Shown: positions 12,101 through 21,314 of the stretch, piece after piece
How positions within the stretch are numbered: position 1 is the first letter of the stretch
Layout of the letters: every line of letters starts with the position of its first letter
Origin: Haliclystus octoradiatus
Lineage: Eukaryota > Cnidaria > Staurozoa > Stauromedusae > Haliclystidae
Direction: 5' to 3'
DNA: 64,000 nt
NCBI GenBank assembly: GCA_916610825.1
Contig: OU744449.1
Coordinates: forward strand, 19,313,344 to 19,377,343
Made by a program: the position numbers and the translations under genes
Notes under the pieces: generated by a model
What the model was told of the DNA's origin: nothing
Databases searched by the model: none
What the model saw: only the letters and a program-made list of their open reading frames with translations

Positions 12101-15100
12101 CATTAAAATGACCCCTCGTTGAGGTGAAACCTCCATCTAAAGGTTTATGAATAATGACAGATCAGGTTTCATATTTTGTTATGAAAATTTGGTAAATTTA
12201 TGAAGATGAGATTCGTTGTAACTTGTTCATGACTCATGAACAAAGATTTTATAAAAGATAGCAACAAGAGTGCGTATGAGTTATCTTATGTAATGTGAAT
12301 GGAGTTATAAAGGCCAATAAGAGACAAACCTTCATAAAAACTTATGATTATTCATGACTCAGTCTTGGTTTTTTGAGGTTAGGTGATATGATCATTCCAC
12401 TCATAATGTCTGTTGGACTAATATAACCACATGACTTGTGACTTTGACCTCATAAGTTACTGTAGATCCAATACCTTTCTCTCAGCGACATTTGGATGAA
12501 AACATAAATTCGAAGGCCTTTTCACCCAAAAATAATTTCAGATGGGAAGAAAATCACGCCACTGTTTTTTCACTTCAGAGTGTGCTACATATGTGAAGAT
12601 AGTCTGGGGGTAATTCCCACTTTAAATTCAAGTCTCTTATGAAGTCATGTTCTAATGTAGTGCCCCATTTACTTTTTTATTGTTTCAGCTTAAATTGCAA
12701 TCATTATTGGAGTACTCTGTATTATCAAGTTTAGAATGAAACAATTTCTAATATATCTATCTTTCTACATGATTCATCACACATGTTATTTAGATTGACT
12801 TTGAGCTCACTGACAGGGACAAATTGCATGGCTCATTAGAACTCAGCAAACATCTTCTTCACTATCAACGTCTCTGACTCTGTATGAGTGTTGCCCATAT
12901 GGAAATCTCCCATCATTGCAGATGTCTTTATGCATTTGCGTATCTGCCGTAAGTTGGACATTGAAGCGTTAGCCCTGTCAACTCCTGTGAAAACAGTTCA
13001 GGAATTCATGAACAGTTCATGAACGTTAAATGGCCTCAAATTTTCATGAACTGTTCATGAACTATCTGTGAAGATTCAAGAACTGTTCATGAACTGTTCA
13101 TGAACTCCTGAACTGTTTTTCGCATGGGGAAGTTGTCACAACGTGTTGTCCGGACACAATATACCAGTGAGTGATCACCTAGCAGTGGACAGAAGCAATA
13201 GTCGAGGGTAGGTTTAGCGTACTGGTATTGAAAATATCTTACCTCTAAAACAGTCAATGCCCCTGTAAAATCTCTTTTATTTACAAGCTCTTGAAAGGAT
13301 GGAACAGACTTTTTCGTTTCTTTCTTTTCCACTGCTGACCCTGGCCCAACAGCAGGCTTGGATCTCTGTAACATCTGCAAACATAACCACACAAGCATAT
13401 GTTATGCTTTGTACATGTAGCCTTCCAATTTTAAACATGAATGTAATCGAAAATTTAATATATTTGGAAAATAATATTTTTTTAAATGGGATACTAAAAA
13501 AGAGGAGGGATTCAGCCGGTTCTATTAGTTATATTATCTAATGATTGACTAATAGAATCATTTTTCATCAAGTTATTCATTTTCGACATTAAACTTTATT
13601 TACCAAAAAGCGTTTTCCTTTTTTAATTTGCAGTCGTCACTATTTACATGGAAAGGACCAGGCAATATTATACATCACTTTATCATGTAGTTGTTTACTA
13701 ATAAATATCTCATTTAATGTTATAACTATGTACATATGTTTGTATCCAAATCTTAGGAAAATTAATGAACAGCATTTTGTTTCATTAATAAATTAAGGAT
13801 TTAAAATATGTTTACTTTTCAGAGAATTTCAGCACTCGATATTTTCACAAGTAAAAATGGCAATTTTCAACAAATCACAGAGCGTCTTGTATTAGCATTA
13901 CCAAGGAAACTCCCGCTTTCGAAACTAAAAGGAACGCCATGTTTACAAGGTTTTGAATCGATTCGATGCAAACATTCGAATTTCGATTGAATACATTCGA
14001 ATTGGATGAATAGAGAATCATTGATCTTGCTTAAACATAGATCTTGTATTAATCTTCATTTTTGAATTCTTAGTAAAGTTGTTTTTTCCGAAGTTCTACA
14101 TATATATCTTAATATTTTTGGGAATTAAAATTTGTTTTCAAGATCAGTGCATTGAAAAATCCTCAACTAAATTGTGTCAATCGTGAAGAGAATGTGAAAT
14201 TATAGGTCTTTAATCAACATCCTGAAACTCCATCACAAACATCATTTGTGCTAAAGAAATTCTATTGAATAAAAAGTCTGAACATATTTCCAAACGTAGA
14301 CACGAAATCAAATTTTATCTAGCTAATTATAAATCCATGAAACAACATAGTATTATTTATGTATGCACATGATAACTAACCAGCGATACTAGGAAATAAT
14401 GACAATACAATATATTTGTAGCAACAATATCCTTTGTCCTGTTAAACAATACAGCAAATTTGTAAATCGATATATGTGGAACTGTATGTTTTTCAATATT
14501 TAGTTTATTTGTCTGATGTTTGCATAAGCATGAAATTATTGGTAACAATTATGAACGTGTAGGCTAGTCTTAGACTCCTTATATTTAGCTCTGTAAAATG
14601 ACATTGAGCAATATTTTTTGCTATTAGTCTAATAATTAGATAATATCTAATACTATAATTACAAAATTTATCAGGCTTTTTGGTTGGTTAAGAGCCCCGC
14701 GATAATTATAAGTATTCAGTAATAATAGCCTACATCATATTTTGAGCAAAAATGCGTCATACCTCGAGATATTGATTTTGGCGGCATATCTTTTTGATCC
14801 AGTGAAAATCAATATCTCGTTCTACAGCACCCAAGCACAGCACGGTTAGAGCTGACATAAGCATAACTACCCTTTTTAAATAATAATTATGCAACGTTTT
14901 ATGATTTTTTAAAGTTCGAAAGCAAATTGTAAAAAAACAAACGGCAGAGAAAACATTATTAGAAAAAAAGATTGTTCCCCTGTCAAACTAACTTATAGGG
15001 GTGAGACGGTGGTGGAATTTTCACAACCGGTTAACTGAAATAAATAACCGGTGGTGAACCGGTTAACCAAAATAACAATTTAGCTTTATTGTTTTATTGT

Positions 15101-17850
15101 TCACACAACAGAAAAATAATGACAAATATTATCTCATTCGTTGTTGACTGGATTTCGAATACCAGCTAGGCAAAACACATAATTCATTTGAATAAAATAA
15201 TTTATTAACGTTATGGCAATGCTATTATCCTGTTATATTAGTAGTAGAGAGTAGTGAGAGCAGTACGTCTCTTTTTTGACTCATTTTATTTATTTATTTA
15301 AAACTCTGATATTTATCATTGAGCACTATACCTACACAAGTGTGGACAACTTTACATTATTTATCTCCTATTATATTATACTTTTTTCGGAAAAAAAAGA
15401 GCGGCGATAAAATTAAAATTAAATCAATTCTATGAATCTTTGGTGGTTCGATGCTGAAAAAAATTACACATAGGTCGCCTAGTTTATAAAATTGTTCTGA
15501 TGTTTATGCCAATAAAAGGGCATTTAATGACGAGTAAATTTTCTTCTTCCCTTGAATTATTTCTGAAGTAAAAGAGGTCTCTCTTTCAGTATTTCCATAT
15601 TATTTATGAAGACAAGGTGTCAATCTTCATAGCGACTGTTCACTCGAACACTTTGTTTATATTATTTATGATTCATTCTAAACACAAGATCGATCATATT
15701 CATTTAAAACTAATCTGATTGATTGTTTTAGAATCCATTAAAATTTCAAAACAATATAAATCAGTCAACTGAAGCCGAATCGACTATGGATTTTGAATTA
15801 GATCTATCATTTTGAATACATTCAAAACAAACCAGGACGGTTAATTGTCTACCATTGAGATAAAAAGTAGTGGGTGGAATGTACGACGTATTGATAAATA
15901 GGACCACACATACATAGAAGTTGATAGATAAGATGTAATTGTAATGATAACAACCGTAGATGGCCACCATCAGGGATAGGATGAATGAAGGTTAATATGA
16001 CCGTTGAGAAACAGAGCCTCTATGAAGGTGGATCAGCTTTGCTAATATACGTGTTGTCACCACGAATTGCAGACGTGAAGAAGTTTAATACATTACAGAC
16101 AATGATTTACATTTACAAGGCATAAGTATAAGACTTGATTATATTAAGGGAAGCTTTACAGTTAACAAAGGAAATACATTATGTATAAGACAATAGACAT
16201 AAAAATAATCCACTACAAAACCAGTAGTTTTCCTGGAAAACGGTTAACCGATTGACTGTCCCATCCCCACAAATCTATGAGTTCATGAACACTTCATGAA
16301 CCGGTTCATGAACTGGTTCATAAATGTGAAATTGCTTGAAAGTTCATGAACAGTTCATGAACTTTTGGACAATTTCAGTTTCATGAACTTGTGAACTTTC
16401 ATTTGGATGTTATAAACTTGCAAATTTATGATTCCTAAATAATGGAACTTAGAAATTGTATATAAAATGTAAGTAAACTAAATAGTAGGCCTACAACTAT
16501 TTAAGCGGGCATTTAACTATTATGATTAAATATCATGAAAACAAATGTTTTTCTTGATGAAAGTCTACATTTTATCATACTTTTCGATTTCTGTTATTTG
16601 GGATTAATAAATTAGCAAGTTAATGATAAAATGTTATGTTTTCGTTTGGAGCCACACAGCTATCACTCGAAATCTACGGCTTTCGACGACTATTTCAACA
16701 AGCTAAAGAAATTACATGCTACTTATGTACAATTTCATAGATGGAATGATAAATGTTAAGATTGGTGTGAATAATCATTTCATTTGTGCATTGTTGGGAG
16801 TTTAAATTCACTGACCAAAATCACCCCGCTCAATAAGGTGTTAAAGAATGATTAAATACTCTGCATTCAAATATATTTCATTTTCCAACAATCTACCCTT
16901 GTAGGCTAAACATAGCACATTAGCTATTAAATAATATACAATTTATTTGCTTCAAGCGAAAATTAAAATATTTGCAAGTAAAATACTAAAAAGTGTTCAA
17001 CGTGTACCCAATCTCCCCTATAATTGCAGCAACCATTTTCCCTGAAAGGAGAATTGTGCTGACCCTTTCTCATTTTCTATGTCATTTTGTCTGCAATTAT
17101 GGCAACTTTTTTACCTGTATAGAAAAATTGGGTAAATTCACGTGCAAAAATGTACTAAATGTGATACGTCGAAAATATAACAGATTGTTGAAAAGTTGAA
17201 ATTTTTCTGTTGGCGATATGCGTTCTGTAGGCTAGACATGTGCCACATAACCCTGTACTCCACTTTACCAATGTCTGTTTAAATGATGATGATGATGATG
17301 ATGTTTCGTATTAGGCAAATCCCATTACAATGTGTGATTGTGTCAGACCTAATGCTCCAATTATATATACTGTACATCAAACTTAAGTGAAGAAAATGTG
17401 AGATTTTTCACATTTCCTCTGCTGCAATCACATTCTTGCAAAACATGCCAAATTACAGACTGCCTTGTCTGTGGAATATTAAACTTCGTCAATAAACTTC
17501 CAGCATTTACTAAATACTATGTATACTGGACAGCTATCTTTTCTCTATATTTTTTTATTTTAACTTCATTCCTTTTTTTCTTTCAATTTTTCATGCCTTC
17601 GCGATTATTAAATAAACCAACATGTGTAACTTAATTTGTCCCCCGATAAACAAACAGAACTGTTCTAGGGAGCAACAGTCATTGTAAACCGAAACATATA
17701 TGTAAATTTCGTCTACTGGCAGGCTATGTAAATTTCCAATGATTGAAATAAAATTCTAAAATATATATGACTGGGACTTCGTGGTCGTCGTTAGGATTTG
17801 GCATTGAAGGTATTTCTAATAATTGACAATGCAAGCAAGGAACTTACCAT
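111..17850 (-). CDS. IFT56: Intraflagellar transport protein 56 / TPR protein 26 (5' part of gene, 10 exons)
   Basis: IFT56 (TTC26) is a TPR protein of IFT complex B that carries cargo into cilia. Exons seen, in transcript order: 17848-17850 (ATG plus 5'UTR beyond), 13243-13374, 11823-11915, 6245-6359, 3729-3778, 3304-3366, 2966-3048, 1982-2051, 1550-1587, 111-174. All junctions are GT..AG and all phases agree. The product starts [11 protein letters not shown], then [73 protein letters not shown] and [15 protein letters not shown]. These match vertebrate TTC26 from residue 1 as I remember it. About 237 of roughly 550 residues are here; the remaining exons lie left of base 1. Introns reach 5.5 kb and are full of repeats. 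No break is seen in the exons. The start is chosen because human TTC26 also begins Met-Met-Leu. Confidence 0.93.
904..1048. mobile_element. GTTCATGAAC-type MITE, copy 1
   Basis: It starts CCCCTGCGAAAACAG and ends GTTTTCAGCAAGGG. The inside is made of GTTCATGAAC palindromes around a central AAATGGCCCC...GGGGTCAT stretch. ATGT flanks both sides (900-903, 1049-1052), a possible 4-bp target duplication; GGGATGT is also shared by the two flanks, so the exact edge is ambiguous. Confidence 0.75.
1759..1931. mobile_element. hAT-like MITE, CAGGGTCCGACAAAAG family
   Basis: The left end is CAGGGTCCGACAAAAG. The right end is a decayed reverse complement (CCTTTTGTTGCGCCCT). Flanks CTTCTATC (1751-1758) and CTTCTATA (1932-1939) look like an 8-bp target duplication with one change. 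The inside shares AGAAAATTGGTATTTT-like and GATTCCAGAAGGCTAAACC segments with the copy at 41.9 kb. Confidence 0.7.
2632..2886. mobile_element. GTTCATGAAC-type MITE, copy 2 (expanded)
   Basis: A 250-bp block in an IFT56 intron, dense in TTCATGAACTG units and including a run of about seven in a row at 2740-2870. It ends in TTTTTTCTCAGGGG, a decayed version of the family end. The left edge is approximate. Confidence 0.65.
3148..3295. mobile_element. GTTCATGAAC-type MITE, copy 3 (decayed)
   Basis: Scattered GTTCATGAACTG and GGTTCATGAATAG units ending in TTTTTTCACAGAGG, immediately next to the IFT56 exon at 3304-3366. Edges are approximate; the right end may abut the splice donor. Confidence 0.5.
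3558..3580. repeat. (CA)n microsatellite
   Basis: About 11 uninterrupted CA units in an IFT56 intron. Confidence 0.9.
3859..4848. mobile_element. TTAA-flanked non-autonomous DNA element, about 1 kb
   Basis: The ends are AGGGACTATGCAG and its exact reverse complement CTGCATAGTCCCT. Each is flanked by TTAA (3855-3858, 4849-4852), the target duplication typical of piggyBac-type transposition. The longest internal frame is 65 codons and resembles nothing I know, so the element is taken as non-autonomous. Confidence 0.7.
4908..5250. mobile_element. GTTCATGAAC-type MITE, copy 4 (long, decayed)
   Basis: About 340 bp with GTTCATGAAC, TTCATAAACTG and CAATTTAACGTTC segments of the family in mixed orientation, possibly two nested copies. 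Neither end keeps the CCCCTGCG terminus. Edges are approximate. Confidence 0.5.
5785..5882. mobile_element. GTTCATGAAC-type MITE, copy 5
   Basis: A compact 98-bp palindrome: CCTTGCAAAAAACAG at the left end, TTGTTTTTTGCAGGGG at the right, with AATTTGGAGCCATTTAAC at the centre. Confidence 0.75.
6395..6785. repeat. Inverted pair of Penelope-like 3'-end repeats with hammerhead-like stem
   Basis: Two arms, about 6412-6530 (read on minus) and about 6650-6770 (plus), share GAGAATGGCTGA, then TCAATCAGCCGAAAC, then TTGTGTAAACCTAGTTGTG and GATATTTTGTAC. GGCTGA..TCAGCC forms a stem directly before GAAAC, as in hammerhead-type motifs of Penelope-like elements, but the full CTGANGA box is missing. The two copies are head to head with a centre of about 120 bp. 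No target duplication was found. The left arm lies just 5' of IFT56 exon 6245-6359. Confidence 0.5.
6831..6937. mobile_element. GTTCATGAAC-type MITE, copy 6
   Basis: Starts CCCTGAGAAAAAATTG and ends CTGCTTGTCGCAGGG, with GTTCATGAACTG repeats and a central GGGCAATTTAG. Confidence 0.7.
6965..10339. mobile_element. 3.4-kb TTAA-flanked foldback-type DNA element with long inverted ends
   Basis: TTAA at 6961-6964 and 10340-10343 bracket ends AGTGCCTATGAAATGA and its reverse complement. The inverted similarity extends about 200 bp inward and includes AAAATGGGTTTT, TTTGGGGACA and GTGACGTCAAGAGTTGTACA. Each arm therefore has a perfect TGACGTCA box (7150-7157, 10140-10147). No internal frame exceeds 90 codons and none looks like a transposase, so it is non-autonomous. 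A Penelope-like fragment is nested inside at 8762-8931. The whole element lies in the IFT56 intron between exons 11823-11915 and 6245-6359. Confidence 0.65.
8762..8931. mobile_element. 170-bp inverted Penelope-like 3'-end insertion with 12-bp target duplication
   Basis: Perfect direct repeats GTCAATTGATTT at 8750-8761 and 8932-8943 bracket the insertion. It begins TGAGATAAATGACAGCGAT, the reverse complement of a Penelope-like 3' end, and finishes with the forward version followed by a one-sided tail (AACTTAATAAGTAAG...). The minus-strand arm keeps ATGACGA..GTTAT..ATAAC..GAAA, a hammerhead core with one change in the CTGACGA box. The architecture matches the larger insertion at 18971-20570. 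Confidence 0.75.
11267..11630 (+). mobile_element. Non-autonomous Helitron
   Basis: It begins TCTACTATATAAACGTCAAT after an A (11266) and ends CACTAG before a T (11631), as Helitron insertion between A and T requires. Twelve bases before the end is the hairpin AACCC-AGCGGAGC-GGGTT (11602-11619). TC start, CTAG end and subterminal hairpin are the defining Helitron marks. It is too short to code for Rep/helicase. Confidence 0.75.
11621..11759 (+). repeat. Six-fold 23-bp tandem array at the Helitron 3' boundary
   Basis: The unit is ACTTCACTAGTAGTTTGATA plus TAA, repeated six times with a single C/T change in unit 2. The first ten bases of each unit are the Helitron's own 3' end, including CTAG, so the element-to-host junction is itself tandemly repeated. 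Confidence 0.9.
12984..13129. mobile_element. GTTCATGAAC-type MITE, copy 7
   Basis: One of the best preserved copies. It starts CCTGTGAAAACAGTTCAGG and ends CCTGAACTGTTTTTCGCATG with GGGG. It lies 114 bp downstream of the IFT56 exon 13243-13374. Confidence 0.8.
14995..16272. mobile_element. Possible DNA element with GGTTAACCGG-containing ends
   Basis: The left end reads GGGGTGAGACGGTGG, soon followed by ACCGGTTAAC. The right end, reverse complemented, reads GGGGATGGGACAGTC followed by CGGTTAACCG. The similarity is partial and no clear target duplication was found. No coding frame is seen inside. Confidence 0.3.
16277..16402. mobile_element. GTTCATGAAC-type MITE, copy 8
   Basis: GAGTTCATGAACACTTCATG, then CCGGTTCATGAACTGGTTCA, then AACAGTTCATGAACTTTTGG. 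Outer ends are lost. It abuts the possible element at 14995-16272. Confidence 0.6.
17284..17303. repeat. (TGA)n microsatellite
   Basis: About seven TGA units. Such runs also mark LINE 3' ends in this window (21.8 kb), but no LINE frame is visible next to this one. Confidence 0.85.
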
Positions 17851-18099
17851 TTTGAAACGAATTCCTTCTTAATCCATTTCCGAAGCCTGTTTGAGTGTCT
17901 CAGAACTGCGATTTGTATTATCCAATTATTATTTCCAAGTGCAATTAGTTAGAATTTACAACACGAAAAACCAACGGCAACAGAAAAACACAAATTAAAT
18001 CCCGACATTGCCATAGGAAAGCGGTTGATAGGATATGTATGCGCATGCGCCGCGTGTTATTTGCGCAGTTGCTAGATAAATGGTTGCTATGCATATTAC
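17851..18099 (-). promoter_or_regulatory. 5'UTR and putative promoter of IFT56
   Basis: This stretch lies directly upstream of the initiator ATG and ends at the target duplication of a foldback insertion. It holds a perfect GCGCATGCGC core (TGCGCATGCGCC, 18040-18051), matching the NRF1 consensus at all but the last base. Two direct GTTGCTA heptamers at 18068-18074 and 18083-18089 resemble RFX half-sites. A degenerate X-box-like stretch (TTGCCATAGGAAAG) lies near 18008. RFX control of IFT genes is established; use of these particular sites is inferred. No TATA box is evident. Confidence 0.5.
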
Positions 18100-18933
18100 C
18101 AAGATATTATAATAGAACCAAGATAGTCTAACTCAGACTTGTGTTTTAAAGAGTTTTAAACAGACCATAATATTATCTTACCTTTGTGAAAATCAACCAA
18201 ATATATTGTATTTAACATCCTCAAGCATTGAATAATTCAAATTTAAAAACGACGTCTTTGTCCGACATCAATAACATACTCAAAAGTCTATCTTTGTTGA
18301 CCCAATATCGATCATTTCCAAACATTTTGATCTGTTTTGCCACGGCAAAATCACTGAGAATTGGCCTCAAAAGCTATTTTAAGATCATCTCGTTTCGATG
18401 CAAAAAAATTACCGGGGCTCAGATTATCAAACAAGCAAACTTACTTTCTTGTGAAAAGTAAAACATTTATTAAACATTGCTGATATTCAATATGTTTGAA
18501 ATGTCGCGCGTGGCAAAAAATCAAACAGAACCGGGTTTCATGATTTCATCTGAACCGCGCGAAAAAATGTTTTACTTTTCACAAGAAAGTAAGTTTGCTT
18601 GTTTGATAATCTGAGCCCCGGTAATTTTTTTGCATCGAAACGAGATGATCTTAAAATAGCTTTTGAGGCCAATTCTCAGTGATTTTGCCGTGGCAAAACA
18701 GATCAAAATGTTTGGAAATGATCGATATTGGGTCAACAAAGATAGACTTTTGAGTATGTTATTGATGTCGGACAAAGACGTCGTTTTTAAATTTGAATTA
18801 TTCAATGCTTGAGGATGTTAAATACAATTTATTTGGTTGATTTTCACAAAGGTAAGATAATATTATGGCCTGTTTAAAACTCTCAAAAACGCAAATCTGA
18901 GTTAGACTATCTTGGTTCTATTATAATATCTTG
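18100..18933. mobile_element. Foldback element: 369-bp inverted repeats around a 96-bp spacer
   Basis: The arms 18100-18468 and 18565-18933 are nearly identical reverse complements of equal length. ATATTAC flanks both sides (18093-18099 and 18934-18940), a 7-bp target duplication. The same 77-codon frame occurs in both arms (18228-18461 plus, 18572-18805 minus) only because the arms are copies; it resembles no protein I know. The insertion sits directly upstream of the IFT56 promoter region, about 250 bp from its ATG. Confidence 0.8.
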
Positions 18934-19011
18934 ATATTACAGTACCAATAAATTGCACAGGATTTAAATCTGAGACAAATGACAGCGATAAAAGAGACAT
19001 AATTTAGCAAC

Positions 19012-19041
19012 GTTTCGTTATCTTCTTTATAACATCGTCAG
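19012..19041 (-). ncRNA. Hammerhead ribozyme-like core, left arm
   Basis: Read on minus: CTGACGA, stem II GTTAT..ATAAC with a short loop, then GAAAC. This is the conserved order of a hammerhead core, and Penelope-like elements are known to carry such motifs near their ends. The pairing of stems I and III is not clear by eye, so activity is unproven. Confidence 0.55.
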
Positions 19042-20473
19042 GCGAGTGAGTGATATTGAAAATTTCATAAAATATATAGAGAAAACTAATTAACATAATT
19101 CTAATAGAGCGTTAAATTCACAGACATCGATACGGAAGACTGTCAGTGATCAAACAAAGAGCCGGGATTTAACAGAGTCTAATTGCGTGTTGAGTGTAGG
19201 CTTGATCTGCCGAATCGCAAGCATTTCATGAATGAGGCAATCAAAACGGTTCTTACATTTTTTAATAACTCGAAAGTTTTGATGACAATCGCGGACGGTA
19301 ATACCATGTGAATGGCGAAGATGTGATCCAATGGCCGATCCAGTATGTCCGTCAATGCGTTGATGTAAGTGTTGGCAAGTGAAGCCAACATAACTTGCAT
19401 CACATAAGTCACATTGAAAACAATAAACAACGCATTGACGAGACAAGAGCGGTGGCTTTGGCTCACGTAATCGCAAATCATCTACAATTTTCCTAGTGTT
19501 GAAAACCGGTCTGATAATTTGGCCGATATTACCACTAAGATTAGATAGCTGCTTTTTAAGTGAATTTGCTGAAATTTGATCTTTGAAAGGCAAAGTAATA
19601 TTGATGTCATTTTTACTTCTGCTTGCGACTGGCAAATCAAGTGTACCTTCAACACGCTTCTTTCTAAATTTATTTACGTAAAACTCAATTAATTGACTAG
19701 GATACTTTAAGTCTAAAAATCTATTACGCACTATAGTGCACTCTTCATCAACCGATAAAAACTTTGATGAAGAGTGCACTATAGTGCGTAATAGATTTTT
19801 AGACTTAAAGTATCCTAGTCAATTAATTGAGTTTTACGTAAATAAATTTAGAAAGAAGCGTGTTGAAGGTACACTTGATTTGCCAGTCGCAAGCAGAAGT
19901 AAAAATGACATCAATATTACTTTGCCTTTCAAAGATCAAATTTCAGCAAATTCACTTAAAAAGCAGCTATCTAATCTTAGTGGTAATATCGGCCAAATTA
20001 TCAGACCGGTTTTCAACACTAGGAAAATTGTAGATGATTTGCGACTACGTGAGCCAAAGCCACCGCTCTTGTCTCGTCAAAGCGTTGTTTATTGTTTTCA
20101 ATGTGACTTGTGTGATGCAAGTTATGTTGGCTTCACTTGCCAACACTTACATCAACGCATTGACGGACATACTGGATCGGCCATTGGATCACATCTTCGC
20201 CATTCACATGGTATTACCGTCCGCGATTGTCATCAAAACTTTCGAGTTATTAAAAAATGTAAGAACCGTTTTGATTGCCTCATTCATGAAATGCTTGCGA
20301 TTCGGTAGATCAAGCCTACACTCAACACGCAATTAGACTCTGTTAAATCCCGGCTCTTTGTTTGATCACTGACAGTCTTCCGTATCGATGTCTGTGAATT
20401 TAACGCTCTATTAGAATTATGTTAATTAGTTTTCTCTATATATTTTATGAAATTTTCAATATCACTCACTCGC

Positions 20474-20503
20474 CTGACGATGTTATTAAGAAGATAACGA
20501 AAC
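20474..20503 (+). ncRNA. Hammerhead ribozyme-like core, right arm
   Basis: CTGACGA at 20474-20480, stem II GTTAT (20482-20486) with ATAAC (20494-20498), GAAAC at 20499-20503. It differs from the left-arm copy by one base in the stem II loop region. Confidence 0.55.
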
Positions 20504-20598
20504 GTTGCTAAATTATGTCTCTTTTATCGCTGTCATTTGTCTCAAAATTAATAAGTAAAAATTTATTAATCAGGATTTAAATCAAGGCATTATTTTAT

Positions 20599-20768
20599 TT
20601 GTATAAATTGAGAGGTTCTTAATTTCGACTTCATTATACTTAGTAGCGACAAATAAAACACACGATAATCTGCAACGGTTTTGATATATTATTGTGTGTT
20701 ATCGTGTGTTTTATTTGTCGCTACTAAGTATAATGAAGTCGAAATTAAGAACCTCTCAATTTATACAA
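20599..20768. repeat. Perfect inverted repeat, 70-bp arms, 30-nt loop
   Basis: The arms 20599-20668 and 20699-20768 are exact reverse complements (TTGTATAAATTGAGAGG ... CCTCTCAATTTATACAA). I see no convincing target duplication and no coding sense. It starts 15 bp after the target duplication of the Penelope-like insertion. Confidence 0.9.
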
Positions 20769-20964
20769 TTATCAATCGCGACTACAAGTTTCGCCATGCC
20801 AATTAATTTGGAATGCGAACTAATTTTAATTCACTACATGGGAGAGATATGAACCTTAGTGTTCTGTGCTGCGTAAATTTAATGGAATTTTGTACCAAAG
20901 AGCTGAAGGAAGAGCGAGATTTGCAAAATGGACATTTACATGGCAATATTGATTATAAGCAATT

Positions 20965-21210
20965 TCTGATGTTTTCATGCCTTGAAGTTGGTAACATTAC
21001 GTGTGACTGTTGGATTGCAGTTATGTCGGCCATTCAGGTCGGCAATTTTTTCGTTATCAACGCCCTGCTGAAATGCAAAGAAATTTCAAATGATCAAGAT
21101 AGCCGTGGTAAATATGTCCTCTGTTTAAATCTGGATTGTCCGTTGTCATCTTTAATCAATGTTTCATTAGTATTTGTAATTATGTTTTGTATTGTATCAA
21201 TGGAATGTAT
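20965..21210. repeat. Dispersed repeat with GTCGGCC..AGGTCGGC core, copy A
   Basis: GTTATGTCGGCC, CAGGTCGGCAAT, TCGTTATCAACGCC and TTTTGTATTGTATC recur in the same order at 21843-22100; a TGTATTGTATCCGTAATT piece recurs at about 24018. The 166-codon frame across it (20813-21313) is not recognisable as a protein and is treated as chance. Confidence 0.5.
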
Positions 21211-21314
21211 TATTGGAAATTGGAAAGAGAATGTGGATGCAATGAATAGATACGAAATTGAACTTAAAGATTGGGAGCGATACCTAATTTACTTGTTTTC
21301 ATGCCTTACTTGAT

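Larger units (their letters stand above)
13375..17847. other. IFT56 intron 1, mostly repeat relics
   Basis: This 4.5-kb intron separates the ATG-only coding part of exon 1 from exon 2. Apart from the elements listed separately I see only A+T-rich unique-looking sequence. The palindromic GAGATATTGATTTT / AAAATCAATATCTC pair at 14764-14818 is a short hairpin of unknown origin. A TGAGCACTATACC..CAC..GTGTGG stretch near 15320 recurs near 24515. Confidence 0.5.
18971..20570. mobile_element. Head-to-head double copy of a Penelope-like retroelement 3' end
   Basis: CAGGATTTAAATC at 18958-18970 and 20571-20583 is a perfect 13-bp target duplication. Inside, arms of 780 bp (18971-19750 minus, 19765-20544 plus) face each other across a 14-nt loop, and the plus side alone has a 26-bp A+T-rich tail. 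Each arm codes for the C-terminal part of a Penelope-type protein: linker (TLPFKDQISANSLKKQL, RPVFNTRKIVDDL), then a GIY-YIG-type endonuclease with VVYCF, CDLC, SYVGFT, HLHQR, IGSHLRHSH and the end FDCLIHEMLAIR. The minus copy (19150-19779) is open to ...DSVKSRLFV. The plus copy (19736-20308) has a TAG after AIR. The reverse transcriptase is absent, so the insertion is 5'-truncated and inactive. The arms differ at only a handful of positions. Confidence 0.88.

Noticed and set aside
18228..18805. Identical 77-codon frames on both strands as a gene pair
   Set aside because: They are the two arms of the foldback element; the product resembles no known protein and no splice or promoter context supports it.
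18971..20570. The Penelope-like palindrome as a sequencing or assembly artefact
   Set aside because: A single 13-bp target duplication encloses both arms, the tail is one-sided, and the arms differ by several substitutions including a stop in one arm.
20813..21313. 166-codon ORF as a gene
   Set aside because: It spans a dispersed repeat that recurs at 21.85 kb, and the product is not recognisable.
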